From Pseudobacteriovorax sp. (GTDB lineage Bacteria; Bdellovibrionota_B; Oligoflexia; Oligoflexales; Oligoflexaceae), in NCBI GenBank assembly GCA_013215145.1, contig JABSRP010000040.1, forward strand, positions 1 through 64,000: a DNA stretch of 64,000 bases, read 5' to 3'. Each line of letters opens with the position of its first letter. The first letter of the stretch is position 1. The notes below the pieces were generated by a model. It was not told the origin of the DNA and did no database searches. It saw only the letters and a program-made list of their open reading frames with translations. Below are positions 52,883 through 62,600 of the stretch, in pieces. A program made the translations under genes and the position numbers.

Positions 52883-53302
52883 CTACCAGCTACCCTGACT
52901 CTCCATAGATGCCCAGGGCTCCTTAGGAGCAAGGGCTTCCCCTTTTTGAAGTAACTCAATCGAAATATCGTCTGGAGACGTCACAAAAGCCATTTTCCCG
53001 TCCCGAGGCGGTCTCAATATCGTAGTCCCATGATCCTGGAGCCGTTGACAAGCATCATAAATATTATCAACGGCGAAGGCCAGGTGTCCAAAGTTACGAG
53101 CGTTACCGTAGGTCTCTGGAACGTCCCAGTTGTAGGTTAACTCAACTTCTGGCGCGCCTTCTTCTGTTGCCAAATAGATCAGGGTAAAGCGCCCTTTTTC
53201 CGAGTCGTAACGCCTTGTCTCTATCAGCCCAAGCTGCTTGCAATAAAAGTCCAACGATTCTTCAACATTTTTCACTCGTACCATAGCGTGCAGGTATTTC
53301 AT
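52883..53302 (-). CDS. gloA: Lactoylglutathione lyase (glyoxalase I)
   Basis: Glyoxalase I converts the methylglyoxal-glutathione hemithioacetal to lactoylglutathione. From the ATG at 53302 the 139-residue protein matches the family from its first residues (KYLHAMVRVKNVEESLDFYCKQL). It continues with ELTYNW, NFGHLAFAVDNI and ISIELLQKGE, which give the metal ligands (His, Glu, His, Glu). A GTG at 53338 would add 12 residues, but the ATG has GGGGGAG upstream and family lengths support it. It lies between the HNH and msrA genes on the same strand: a detoxification/repair pair. Confidence 0.93.
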   Translation of the reverse strand: MKYLHAMVRVKNVEESLDFYCKQLGLIETRRYDSEKGRFTLIYLATEEGAPEVELTYNWDVPETYGNARNFGHLAFAVDNIYDACQRLQDHGTTILRPPRDGKMAFVTSPDDISIELLQKGEALAPKEPWASMESQGSW

Positions 53303-53342
53303 AGCTCCCCCATATTCGTTGACGCTATACCATCGCACAAAG

Positions 53343-53870
53343 TCATTCGGAAATCACTAAATCTTCTTCGGGATGCTGCCAAATTTCGTCCCAGTCAATT
53401 TCGCCAAATTGAGATACCAGATATTTCAGAGGGTTTGGTTTTTTTGGCGCTCGTATAAGAGTCATCCCGGCTTCCTCGGGAGTTCGGTTGCCTTTCCGAC
53501 GATTGCAGCATTCACAGGCACAAACTGTATTGGTCCAGGAATTCAAGCCTCCTCGAGATTGAGGCAATATATGATCGATCGTTGCAGTACTAGAGTTCAG
53601 CTGTTTTTCACAGTATTGACAAATAAAGTCGTCCCGACGAAACACATTGATTCGGGAGTAGGGAACGCTCTGCCCCATTCCTTTCAGGACATTCACGTAA
53701 CGCTTGAGTCGGATCACCTTCGGACGTGCAAAAGAGCGCGAGACTGCCTTGATCCGTCCCTGATAGACCGCAACAAGAACCGCTTTTTCGTTCAAAAGCA
53801 TGACAATCGCCCGTTGCCACTCCACTACCTTCACCGGTTCAAATCCGGAATTGAGAACAAGTGTCCGCAT
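53343..53870 (-). CDS. HNH endonuclease family protein
   Basis: The 175-residue protein has a conserved N-terminal part (TLVLNSGFEPVKVVEWQRAIVML) and a C-terminal HNH domain. The domain holds CQYCEKQL and CACECCNRR zinc-binding Cys pairs, and the catalytic His region IDHILPQSRGG. It belongs to a widespread chromosomal HNH family of unknown cellular role, not obviously a restriction enzyme or homing endonuclease. AAGGAG lies five bases before the ATG. It starts the probable minus-strand unit HNH-gloA-msrA. Confidence 0.9.
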   Translation of the reverse strand: MRTLVLNSGFEPVKVVEWQRAIVMLLNEKAVLVAVYQGRIKAVSRSFARPKVIRLKRYVNVLKGMGQSVPYSRINVFRRDDFICQYCEKQLNSSTATIDHILPQSRGGLNSWTNTVCACECCNRRKGNRTPEEAGMTLIRAPKKPNPLKYLVSQFGEIDWDEIWQHPEEDLVISE

Positions 53871-54032
53871 AGAGTCTCCTTTTTTTAATTTTAATTATAT
53901 TCATAGTATAATAATGAATAAAACCGAAAACTAATCAAACTCGATATTGTTGCCCGGTTACTGATATACTCACTAACTGTAAAAATATAATAAATTTAGT
54001 GAATTACATTTGATTAGAAAGAGGACAATGAG

Positions 54033-54227
54033 ATGAAATACGATATTCACCTCGAAAAGCCGATTCCTGACTACGCAAAGGCAGGCCTTACTATCCTAAA
54101 AGAAAACCGTTTGGAAAACGGGGAGTACTTTTATCAAATCAACTTCAACACAGATGAAGAGCATGATGAGTTTTGTGAGCTCGTCTATAGCATTCTTGAT
54201 ATTAACGGCTCAGAAGAGTCAGCTTGA
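54033..54227 (+). CDS. Small acidic hypothetical protein
   Basis: This 64-residue acidic protein has no signal or membrane segment. It has an alternating beta/alpha look (YFYQINFNTDEEHDEF). GAGG lies eight bases before the ATG, and the AT-rich divergent region upstream can hold a promoter. The family is unknown, but the start signal and separate position make it a likely gene. Confidence 0.65.
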   Translation: MKYDIHLEKPIPDYAKAGLTILKENRLENGEYFYQINFNTDEEHDEFCELVYSILDINGSEESA

Positions 54228-54254
54228 AAACGATAACTTCGGGGATTCAGTGAA

Positions 54255-56327
54255 TTGTTCATAGCATCATCACGATTTTCATCTATTAAAATGTTTGTAA
54301 TTGTCGGCGTGCTTTTCGGGTGCAAACAACCTAAAAAGGAGCCCCCGATGACTGTCACAAAAAGCAAAGTAGCTCCCTCCTTCCAAGGGGTACAGGAGGC
54401 TAAGAATTACCGAATTGCCGATATACTTGCTCTCGGAATTGCCGAGTCCTCTCAATCGAGAAACCTGATTGGCATTGAACAATCAGGCCAAGCCTATCAT
54501 ATCAAACTACCAAACTGCTTTCAGTGTCGGGCAACAGATTTTAAGATGACAAGCAATGGGGTTTACCTGAAGGGTGAGTTTTCTTTAGAACAAGGGACCG
54601 ACCTCTCAGCCCAGTTTAGCTTGGCATATTGGGACTATGAGTCACTGCACCCTTTGTTCTCTAAGCCCATATCTAGGTGGCATTTGGTAGGGGAAGATAT
54701 CGCCTTCGAATCATCTCATCAAAATAAGCTGTTTCTCATGAATCATCAGGGAGCCACACTCATGGAAATTGGCACCGACTCTTGGGAAGACTTCGTGGTC
54801 ATGCTCAGCAAAAAAGTTCTTGTAGCGGCGAGGGAAGTTTGGCCGACAATCCATGACGACAACATATTCAAAATTGAAAATGGTGAGAATCTGGTATCTG
54901 GAGAGCGCTTTGTATTAGAAACTGGCTACATCCCTCATCAAAATCCTCCATCGCTAAGATGTCAAGTCAAACAACACTATTGGCGGCAGTTCACGGCTTC
55001 GGACAAACGGATATATCGCAGTATTGTTCCTGCACCATTAAATTCTGGCTCCAGGATATTGCAAAAAGACCATCATATTTTCCTTTTAAATTCCGACTCA
55101 AGCGAAGTGTTTGCTATCTCAAAATACGCGGAAATTCCTCATTTTCGAGACTTTCATAACCATAAACTCGAAAAAGTCGATAGCCTCAACCAAATAGTCT
55201 TTGATGGCTTCAATCTATTAAAGTATTCTGCGAAAACATCCCAAGACTTAACGCCCTATTTGAAAGTAAAATATGAATTCAATGATCTGGACTATGTTAT
55301 TCGGGTGTATGGAAGACATGCAGGTTTTAATAAAAAGATTATTGGTCAAACAAAAGATGGCTACCTCACAGAGATCTCTCGAAACGGGACAATAAATTAC
55401 AAAAGCAAAAAGAAAGTTGATCATCAGAGCCCATCGACTCTCAGGTTTTTCCTACTCAAAGCTAAGACAGTCGCATACTCACAATCCGACCAAGGTTTGT
55501 ATTCGGTGGTCGAATCAGATAAGTCTTTTGATCTAAGGCTTATCCATACTCTCGACAGCCTCCCAGCCAAAAAGGAGTTCCTAGTCCTAAATGACAAACT
55601 TATCATTAAGGCTGGCATGGAGTTATTTTACCTTGATGACCAAAAGATTGTTCCCATCACAAGGGACCTTTGTCACGTCATTGCCATGGATTCTTTCGAA
55701 AAACAAAGCATCAACACTGTCGAAGTCTGCGATAATAAAGCCTTCTTGCGAAACTACATCGCCGGGAAGGAATTCAAATTAAACTCATCATTACGATACC
55801 CAAGACTCGACTCCTTCACCTCTCGTTACAAAAAAACCGAAATATGGATGCATTCGAATAAAGACCGATTTCGTTTAACTCGTCATAATCCAAATAAATG
55901 CACTAATTCGTCACTAGTTTTTCACAAGAACCCAGAATTGGTTATACTGCCTACGGGACGTCAAGATACGGAAACAAAGTCAGCAAGGTTTGAAGAAGGA
56001 CAGATAAAAGGCGTTTTCAGTATCAAGCCAGATAGTTTCCTTATCACAGTAGCCAGTGGACTAACTCAGAATAATTACCTATTTATCAGTGGCCGAAAAC
56101 ACAGCCAAATAACTGGCCTAGATGGCAAAAGAGTTGATAGTATCAAGCGGATAAATAATGATGAAGTGCTCATTGCTGCAAGCGAAAGAGGAAAAAGTCA
56201 GATTTACTTCTTGAACACTAAGAGCCTAGTACTTACTAAAATCGAGGGAAGGAGAGACCAAATCATATTGTCGTTAGGTTCAATAAACTCCCAAGACGAT
56301 GGCAACGGGTTAGACCTTTCCAACTAG
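54255..56327 (+). CDS. Large lipoprotein of unknown function
   Basis: The 690-residue protein has a lipoprotein signal (KMFVIVGVLFGC, Cys23) and a short basic spacer. About 640 residues of beta-rich sequence follow, with repeated hydrophobic-charged strands and many Gly/Asp/Asn turns, such as might form a beta-propeller. No catalytic motif is seen. The TTG at 54255 and the ATG at 54291 are both possible starts, and neither has a clear ribosome binding site. I do not recognise a family. Confidence 0.65.
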   Translation: MFIASSRFSSIKMFVIVGVLFGCKQPKKEPPMTVTKSKVAPSFQGVQEAKNYRIADILALGIAESSQSRNLIGIEQSGQAYHIKLPNCFQCRATDFKMTSNGVYLKGEFSLEQGTDLSAQFSLAYWDYESLHPLFSKPISRWHLVGEDIAFESSHQNKLFLMNHQGATLMEIGTDSWEDFVVMLSKKVLVAAREVWPTIHDDNIFKIENGENLVSGERFVLETGYIPHQNPPSLRCQVKQHYWRQFTASDKRIYRSIVPAPLNSGSRILQKDHHIFLLNSDSSEVFAISKYAEIPHFRDFHNHKLEKVDSLNQIVFDGFNLLKYSAKTSQDLTPYLKVKYEFNDLDYVIRVYGRHAGFNKKIIGQTKDGYLTEISRNGTINYKSKKKVDHQSPSTLRFFLLKAKTVAYSQSDQGLYSVVESDKSFDLRLIHTLDSLPAKKEFLVLNDKLIIKAGMELFYLDDQKIVPITRDLCHVIAMDSFEKQSINTVEVCDNKAFLRNYIAGKEFKLNSSLRYPRLDSFTSRYKKTEIWMHSNKDRFRLTRHNPNKCTNSSLVFHKNPELVILPTGRQDTETKSARFEEGQIKGVFSIKPDSFLITVASGLTQNNYLFISGRKHSQITGLDGKRVDSIKRINNDEVLIAASERGKSQIYFLNTKSLVLTKIEGRRDQIILSLGSINSQDDGNGLDLSN

Positions 56328-56342
56328 ATGACTAACGGTCTG

Positions 56343-57888
56343 CTACGCTGCTTTGATAAAATAGTGTAAGGATGATCGTCCAATTTTTTTTGCTTCGTGT
56401 TTGTCAATGGCAAAAAAAGCAGCCACTTCTGTTTTTTGTGAGGGAGTTACGTTGAATACTACGAGATCCGCACCCTCCACGATCATAAAAAGACCTCTCC
56501 CGGCTCCACCTTTTTCACCACCAATCAGTCCTGCATTTTCAGAATAGCAACTTTGAAGGTAACGAAAAACTGTCGGTTTTTTTTATCGAACCGAATGGAT
56601 CGGTGGCAGCGATGCCAACATAGGAACCATCGCAACCATAATGAAACGTACCCTGTTCGTGGGGTCGGAGTGTAACTTGAACGCGCCTATCGAGATTATT
56701 GTACAGAGGTTCCCCACTACTAGAGATAGGAGCATCATAAATCGCATTCAGTAATAATTCTTCAGCAACCATTGCTATGCGACTAATAAGGCTTTTAGTT
56801 AAGCCTAACTCCGAGAAAAACGTCTTCATTTTCTTAATTACAATTAGCCTTTGATCACTACTACAAATTGGCTCTTGATTGATTTGTGATCCTAATTCTA
56901 AGTACTTTTCAATACCAAAAATGTCGGAGGTTGTCGTCTTACGTACGGTACTCAAAATACCTTTTATGGAAAATTTATGATCAGCATGACTAAGGGAAAC
57001 GATATTATTAATGTATGGGTAAGGACCGAGCAAAGGGATATAAGTCTCTGGAGAATCAAAAGTGAGCATAATAATTTTTGTTTGAGGATCTCTTTCTCGG
57101 GCCAATGCGGCTAGCTTAATGGTGTCCTTATCTACAATCACCAAATCGAACTTTTTTTCATAAACTAAGACCTTTGCTTTTTCATAATCGGCTGTGAAAT
57201 CGATTTCAGCACCCGTGCTAGACAACGCTACCTTAGCCATGCGCTGCGACTTCGAATTAGGGACACAGAATAAGATACTTAGGTGATCGAAGTTTATACT
57301 TGCATCTTTCACAAGTGAGTTACCCTCTGCAAAGCCACTCTTAATTTCCGAAAATACAGATTCTCTAAAGCCTTCGATGGCATGATCAATTTTGGACATA
57401 ATTTCCTTGGGGTTCAAATGAACACTGTCCGGCCTGGCTCTTCCATGGGACTTTCCTTCTTGGGAATCTAAAGAAAAACCAAGCAGACTATCGAAAGTAG
57501 TCAGTACCTGAGTAACCATCTGCTTAAGGCTGACTATCCCGCGAATCTGTTTTTTTTCATCTACCACTGGCAGATGACTAATACTATGCTTAACGCAGAG
57601 GCTAAGAGCTTTTTCCAACGATTGATCTGGCTTGACTGTGACAGGTCTCGGGCTCATAAGATCTAAAGCCAGAAGCTTGCTTTTTACATTTCTATCGCCA
57701 AATAAATACGGTTCTATGACATCGTGCTCGGAAATGATGCCAAGAAGTTTTCCTGATTTCACCACAAGCAACACTCGCAAGGGAGATTCACGTAGCTTTT
57801 GCGCGACAAGATTCGCAGAGTCCCGGCTACCAACAAAAATCCTGTCTAAGTCGGTAGGTTCTCTGTCTATTAAGTCGATAACATTCAT
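56343..57888 (-). pseudogene. CBS-receiver-like-HATPase protein split by a frameshift at an A8 run
   Basis: The first 449 codons encode a CBS-domain pair (about 1-130), a degenerate receiver-like middle domain (about 195-310) and the start of an anti-sigma-type ATPase domain. The last carries an N box MVAEELLLNAIYDAP and the DPFGSI box. The frame then stops early at 56539. In the next frame, after a run of eight A residues (plus-strand T run 56577-56584), translation continues for about 77 codons to a TAG at 56343. That segment contains GGEKGGAGRGLFMIVEGAD, the missing G2 box. One A fewer would join them into a protein of about 511 residues. It is a frameshift, slippage site or sequencing error. 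Confidence 0.8.
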
Positions 57889-58158
57889 GACAGGCTTCCT
57901 AAATCGTTTCTCTCTAAGTCCTATCGCTCTAGAATCGAAAAAGTTTTGTCCCTAGCTCAGGAAATTTTTCCTAGTGAGTTCGCTCAATCCAGGAGCTTTA
58001 GCCACTGGTGTTCTATCGCCTAAACTGGCCAACCAACCAACCTAAAACACTCTGTTAAATATCTATAATTACTTGATTAACTGGAACTACTTTAAGAAAA
58101 CCTCAATTCTTACCGAAAAGCATTATATCCGACAAACATGCCATTTTAGGGGATCAGC

Positions 58159-58554
58159 ATGAAAAAAGTATTGATGGTCTATGATGACCGCCAACCCTCT
58201 CAAGACCACAGCAGGAGTTTGTACTATAACGGGATCATTCCTATGGTCACAAACAGTGCTAGCGATGCCGGCAATCTGTGTTCTTTTGGAAAATTTGACC
58301 TAGTGGTCATAGATCTCCTGGACGAAGAAGAGCGTATCAAAGAAGCCATCCAAGCTGTGATCGCACATGACGTCAAAATAATGGTGATCACCAGTAATGC
58401 AAACAGTTCGTTCGAGCAGCGACTCCTAGCGTATGGTGCCGATTCGGTCATAGTAAGACCAGATAAATCCGGTAATTTTGTTAGCCAGATTACAGAAAAC
58501 TCACAGGATCTCGCGTACTACCATAGCTCATATCCTGGATCTTGGGGAGCTTAA
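58159..58554 (+). CDS. Degenerate receiver-like protein
   Basis: The 131-residue protein has the length and strand-helix pattern of a receiver domain. YDDRQ stands for the acidic pair, VVIDLLDEEE for the acceptor region and VITSNANSS for the Thr/Ser strand. The conserved Lys-Pro is replaced by VRPDKSG, so phosphorylation is doubtful. The C-terminus ends in Tyr/His/Ser. AGGGGA lies five bases before the ATG. It is divergent from the frameshifted CBS-ATPase gene, with about 270 bases between them. Confidence 0.7.
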   Translation: MKKVLMVYDDRQPSQDHSRSLYYNGIIPMVTNSASDAGNLCSFGKFDLVVIDLLDEEERIKEAIQAVIAHDVKIMVITSNANSSFEQRLLAYGADSVIVRPDKSGNFVSQITENSQDLAYYHSSYPGSWGA

Positions 58555-58646
58555 CAAATCGGAAACACTTTTGACTTCACTAATAACAAAACATAGGCTA
58601 TTTTTAGCGTAGGAACAGACACATTTACAGTGAAGACGAGTTTAGT

Positions 58647-59066
58647 GTGGGAAACTTACACCATATCAGCCATGTTTTTCGGCTTTTGATGGGTATAGTT
58701 GTCGTTACAGCAATCATTAGTGAAACAAATACAGTTGCTTTATCGGTGGGTATCTTATCATTAACCATTGGTGCATTATTATTTCGTTGGCAGCTAACTG
58801 CCATTGGAGATTTTAGCAGACGGATTCAGTCCGATAGTATGTCGGGTCGGAATGCTGGAATTTTCCTTCTTATTCTAATCTCTGCTTTTGTCATTCAAGT
58901 GATCGCTTTTTCTGGAATTACAATTCTGTTAGCAGAGTCTTTTTCACTCTATGAGGCAGCCCTCCACGGGTTTGTCATCAATCTTGCTTGCCATACTGTT
59001 GTTCGTTATGGGTGCTATCCATTATTCGAAAAAATTCCGAAAATACTACCCTTAAACAACGATTAG
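58647..59066 (+). CDS. Small multipass membrane protein
   Basis: The 139-residue product has four hydrophobic segments (about 13-30, 34-48, 69-93 and 105-125). A short basic loop between the second and third contains an RRIQSD stretch. The start is uncertain: GTG at 58647 and ATG at 58689 are possible, neither with a good ribosome binding site. The family is unknown. It sits alone between two receiver/kinase genes on the same strand. Confidence 0.55.
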   Translation: MGNLHHISHVFRLLMGIVVVTAIISETNTVALSVGILSLTIGALLFRWQLTAIGDFSRRIQSDSMSGRNAGIFLLILISAFVIQVIAFSGITILLAESFSLYEAALHGFVINLACHTVVRYGCYPLFEKIPKILPLNND

Positions 59067-59228
59067 TGAACTGCCAATCTTCCGGATTTTTGGAGCCAAT
59101 TATCTACTATTCAAAAGCCTTCGGAGCATCTTAATCACGGCCCCGTCTTGTTTTTATTCACCAGGCGTCCTTTGCCTAGGATATTTTTGCTAAAATGAAG
59201 TGTCTACTAAAAGCATAGCGAAATCACG

Positions 59229-60311
59229 ATGGAAAACTCAATCCTGCTCGTCACCGATAATGAAAAGCAATCTGCTTCCTTCAAGGCTATATTTGAGTCC
59301 ATAGAGAACATTAAATTTAGCAGCACAAACTACAAAAGTCTAAAGCAGCAAAAACTAGAAGTATTTCCTCAAAGAGTCTTCGTATTTGATTTTAATTGCG
59401 GTGAATCTATCACTATAGAGGCACTAAAAAACCTGACGTTAAACAGAGGCTTCGATAGTATCATTTCCATTGTCTTAACCCCTGCTGATGTTGACGAAAC
59501 GGTGCTAGAGGGCCTAGAAAAATATGGCGCCAATGACTTTATCCAGTCGCCCACGTCTCCAGCTATTATCAAAACACGAATCCATACCGCATTTAGGAAT
59601 ATTTACCGAGAGGATCTTTTACTTAAAAAAGAAAAATCTCTTAGGGACGCATCTGATAGGATGACTCATGATATTAGCACACCGCTGACGATCATTGCAG
59701 GGCATTCTCGCAAAATGCTTTCTAAAAGAGTGTTTATCGAGGAAAGTATCCATCAGATCATTGATGCTACAGGCACAATATCAGACCTCTTAGCAAGCTC
59801 AAAAAAAACTCTAGTAGGAGATGCATCCGAGACCTTTTCAGGGGAATGGGTGGACCTAGATCAACTTATCGAAGAAACCATTCAACTCCACCAGGAACGA
59901 TTAGACCGTAAAAAAATTCGGCTAAATCTGAGTCTAAAAGCAAAGGGAAAGATCTACTGCGACCCATTACTGTTCAAGTTTTCCGTTCTATCCAACGTTC
60001 TTTCTAACGCGATTAAATTCTCCCATCAAAATGCCAAAATAGATATTGCCACCGATACTGAGGACGATAAAGTCTTGGTGACTGTCTGCGACTATGGTGT
60101 TGGGATGTCAGATTCGAAGATACTTAAAATTAATGGTGACAAATCGGTTGAAAGCACCATCGGTACCACTGGAGAGGAGGGTCATGGATTTGGCTTATCT
60201 ATCGCACAAAGGTATCTTTCCTCTTTTGGCGGTTCATTAAAAGTCCAAAAAAATCAGCCGGATGGGATTCGTCTCAGTCTTCATTTTTTATTCCGCGTTG
60301 CGACGGATTGA
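59229..60311 (+). CDS. Receiver-like-histidine kinase hybrid, cytoplasmic
   Basis: The 360-residue protein starts with a receiver-like domain (about 1-120) in which the acidic residues are reduced (VTDNEKQ, VFDFNCGES). Next comes a dimerisation helix with His150 in RMTHDISTPLTII. The ATPase domain follows (LSNVLSNAIKFS, DYGVGMSD, GHGFGLSIA). It lacks membrane segments and should sense a cytoplasmic partner through the N-terminal domain. No ribosome binding site is evident before the ATG at 59229. It lies in a group of signalling genes with the CBS-ATPase and Ser/Thr kinase. Confidence 0.82.
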   Translation: MENSILLVTDNEKQSASFKAIFESIENIKFSSTNYKSLKQQKLEVFPQRVFVFDFNCGESITIEALKNLTLNRGFDSIISIVLTPADVDETVLEGLEKYGANDFIQSPTSPAIIKTRIHTAFRNIYREDLLLKKEKSLRDASDRMTHDISTPLTIIAGHSRKMLSKRVFIEESIHQIIDATGTISDLLASSKKTLVGDASETFSGEWVDLDQLIEETIQLHQERLDRKKIRLNLSLKAKGKIYCDPLLFKFSVLSNVLSNAIKFSHQNAKIDIATDTEDDKVLVTVCDYGVGMSDSKILKINGDKSVESTIGTTGEEGHGFGLSIAQRYLSSFGGSLKVQKNQPDGIRLSLHFLFRVATD

Positions 60312-60540
60312 TTTAACCGTTCCATACTCCTGCCTAGGCCGATTTGATCTTCAAAAGTAGGCGCCAATATTGCATAATCCCCAGCAAGTGGCGCTCAACA
60401 CTCGACAGGTTAAGTAAACGCCCCACTAAGAAAGAAAATAAAGACAATCCAAACACTTAACCAATCATTTTGGTTTCAGGCTGAGTTTTATTGATAAACA
60501 AGTGTTGAAGTTATTGCGATTGACTATAGAGTAGGCACCT

Positions 60541-62505
60541 TTGGGTAGCCCCGACTTTGAGAAGGTTATGACACAGATGGAAATCGAGTCACTTCCGGCT
60601 GAGAAGCAGGTCTTAGTGAATCAATTGTTAGAGAAGTCACTGGACTCCAATTTAAGGAGCCTTGAGGATCTCGTTAACTTTTTTCCTAATGAATCAAAGG
60701 ATTTGTTGATCCTGGTATCTAAATTATTATTTGAAACCATGAAAAGCCGCGAGTCAGATACCACAGTGGGTTACCAACCCAAACCGTTAGCCAGCGATCC
60801 CACCCTAGAAAAACCCTACAAACCAACCTTTTACAGCAGCGGCGATACTGTTGGCGATTTTAAAATCGAACGGGAAATTGGTGAAGGCTCATACGCTAGG
60901 GTTTACCTTGCCAACCAGATTAGCCTAAACAGGAAGGTAGCACTCAAAATATCGCCATACCACGGGCAAGAGGCTACAAATCTAGCTCAGTTGGAGCATG
61001 AAGGAATTGTTCAGGTATACTCTCAGTTTGTGAGCCACGAAAAGTCACAGAATATCATCTGCATGCAATACGTACCGGGTTTGACACTTCATAGTATCAT
61101 AAAACAACTTTATCAAATTGATGAAGATAAACTATGCGGCAAAACCTTTCTTGATATTCTTGATGAAAAACAGTGGGACAATGTAGTTGTCGACCCCACT
61201 CGATTAAAAGAACGAGAATTCCTAAAAGCTGCCACTTATGAGCAAGCCTGCCTTTGGTTTTGTAAAAAGCTTGCCGATGCCTTGTCGTTCTCTCATGAAC
61301 GAGAAATCCTTCACCTTGACATAAAACCTGGTAACATTTTGGTAGGCCCCTTAGGTCGCCCACACCTTGTGGATTTTAATATCTCCCTTGCAGCGGGATC
61401 CAACTTCGACAGCGAGGAAATCTACCTGGGGGGTACTTTAAAATATACAAGTCCAGAACAGAAACTTGCATTACAGACGTCTGACAGGCATTTATTTCAA
61501 GACATTGATGCCCGTAGTGACATTTATTCTTTAGGCTTTCTATTGTCCGAGCTACTGGAGCTATCCCCAAACAAAATCGATCTTCTGGAGGCTATGGTTC
61601 TGAAAGCCAAAGACGTCGATCGAAACAGAAGATTTTCTAGCATGGCCGAATTTAGCAGCAGTCTCGAATACGCAATTGACTATCTACAGTCCATTGAGTC
61701 TTTGCCTGCAAAACATAGTTTAATAGGTTGGGTTGATAAAAAACCAGCTCTCGCTATCAGCCTGGCTTGTCTAATTCCGCAAATTCTTGGCAGTGTCTTT
61801 AATATTTCTTACAACAGCATCACGATTATCGGCGGGCTAACCCAAGTTCAAAATGAAGCTTTTCAGCTAACCGCCCTAATTTATAATATCGTTTTGTATC
61901 CATTGGCAATCTCTCTTTTCCTATGGAAAGTTAAGAGCTTCGTTAAAAACTACCAGACCCAAGAACACCTTGACAATCTGGCAAAAGCTAAAAAACTAGT
62001 GGATCAAGGACTAACATTGCCCAAATGGTTGCTACTGGCAACATCTATTGGCTGGATTCCAGGATGCTTTGCCTTTGCTTTCGGTATCGATGTTTTAGCA
62101 GGACCTGTGGCTTCTAGTGTATATTTACATTTTGCTATTTCCTGTTTAACCTCGTGGTTTGTTGTCTTTGCTTATTCCTTCTTGTTTTTTGACTTTATAT
62201 TTGTCGAACGATTTTTCCCTCAAATAGTCTCTTACCAAAGGCCTTTAGAGAGCGATGCTAAGGAACGTACCTTCAAGCGAGTCAATCGCCACCTGAGTAT
62301 TATTTTTAGTCTCGCCAGTATCATTCCACTGGTAGGTGCATCCATAGCCATCATCACCATGGGAGACACGGGATCCACTGGCTATCTTTCCTTCAAAATC
62401 CTAACTCTGCTATTGATATTTTTTGGCGCACTAGGTGTTATGTTCACAAGGCTGATTTCGAAGAAAATCCGAGCGGTTCTCGGTGCTTTTCGTCATCACT
62501 CCTAA
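60541..62505 (+). CDS. Ser/Thr protein kinase with C-terminal membrane domain
   Basis: The 654-residue protein has a short helical N-terminus (1-100) and a Hanks-type kinase domain (about 106-385). The kinase shows a Gly loop GEGSYA, Lys136 in KVALKIS, HLDIKPGNILV (Asp260, Asn265) and Asp278 in VDFN. A C-terminal part with about six hydrophobic segments follows (about 400-640). The usual HRD and DFG read HLD and DFN. The helix between Lys136 and LEHEGIV is about ten residues short, and about 35 extra residues lie before the HLD loop. Activity is likely because Lys, Asp and Asn are kept. TTG at 60541 or ATG at 60568 may be the start. Confidence 0.85.
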   Translation: MGSPDFEKVMTQMEIESLPAEKQVLVNQLLEKSLDSNLRSLEDLVNFFPNESKDLLILVSKLLFETMKSRESDTTVGYQPKPLASDPTLEKPYKPTFYSSGDTVGDFKIEREIGEGSYARVYLANQISLNRKVALKISPYHGQEATNLAQLEHEGIVQVYSQFVSHEKSQNIICMQYVPGLTLHSIIKQLYQIDEDKLCGKTFLDILDEKQWDNVVVDPTRLKEREFLKAATYEQACLWFCKKLADALSFSHEREILHLDIKPGNILVGPLGRPHLVDFNISLAAGSNFDSEEIYLGGTLKYTSPEQKLALQTSDRHLFQDIDARSDIYSLGFLLSELLELSPNKIDLLEAMVLKAKDVDRNRRFSSMAEFSSSLEYAIDYLQSIESLPAKHSLIGWVDKKPALAISLACLIPQILGSVFNISYNSITIIGGLTQVQNEAFQLTALIYNIVLYPLAISLFLWKVKSFVKNYQTQEHLDNLAKAKKLVDQGLTLPKWLLLATSIGWIPGCFAFAFGIDVLAGPVASSVYLHFAISCLTSWFVVFAYSFLFFDFIFVERFFPQIVSYQRPLESDAKERTFKRVNRHLSIIFSLASIIPLVGASIAIITMGDTGSTGYLSFKILTLLLIFFGALGVMFTRLISKKIRAVLGAFRHHS

Positions 62506-62600
62506 GCTCAATCTCCAAGGGAGATCTCGAATCCATTTCATGAATGACAGAGCTCAAAAAGATCTGTTACCCTCCTAACGTGATACATGGAGGTTATATT

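Noticed and set aside
53373-53888. 171-codon plus-strand frame opposite the HNH gene
   Set aside because: The HNH protein has clear motifs and a good ribosome binding site, and the opposite frame has none.
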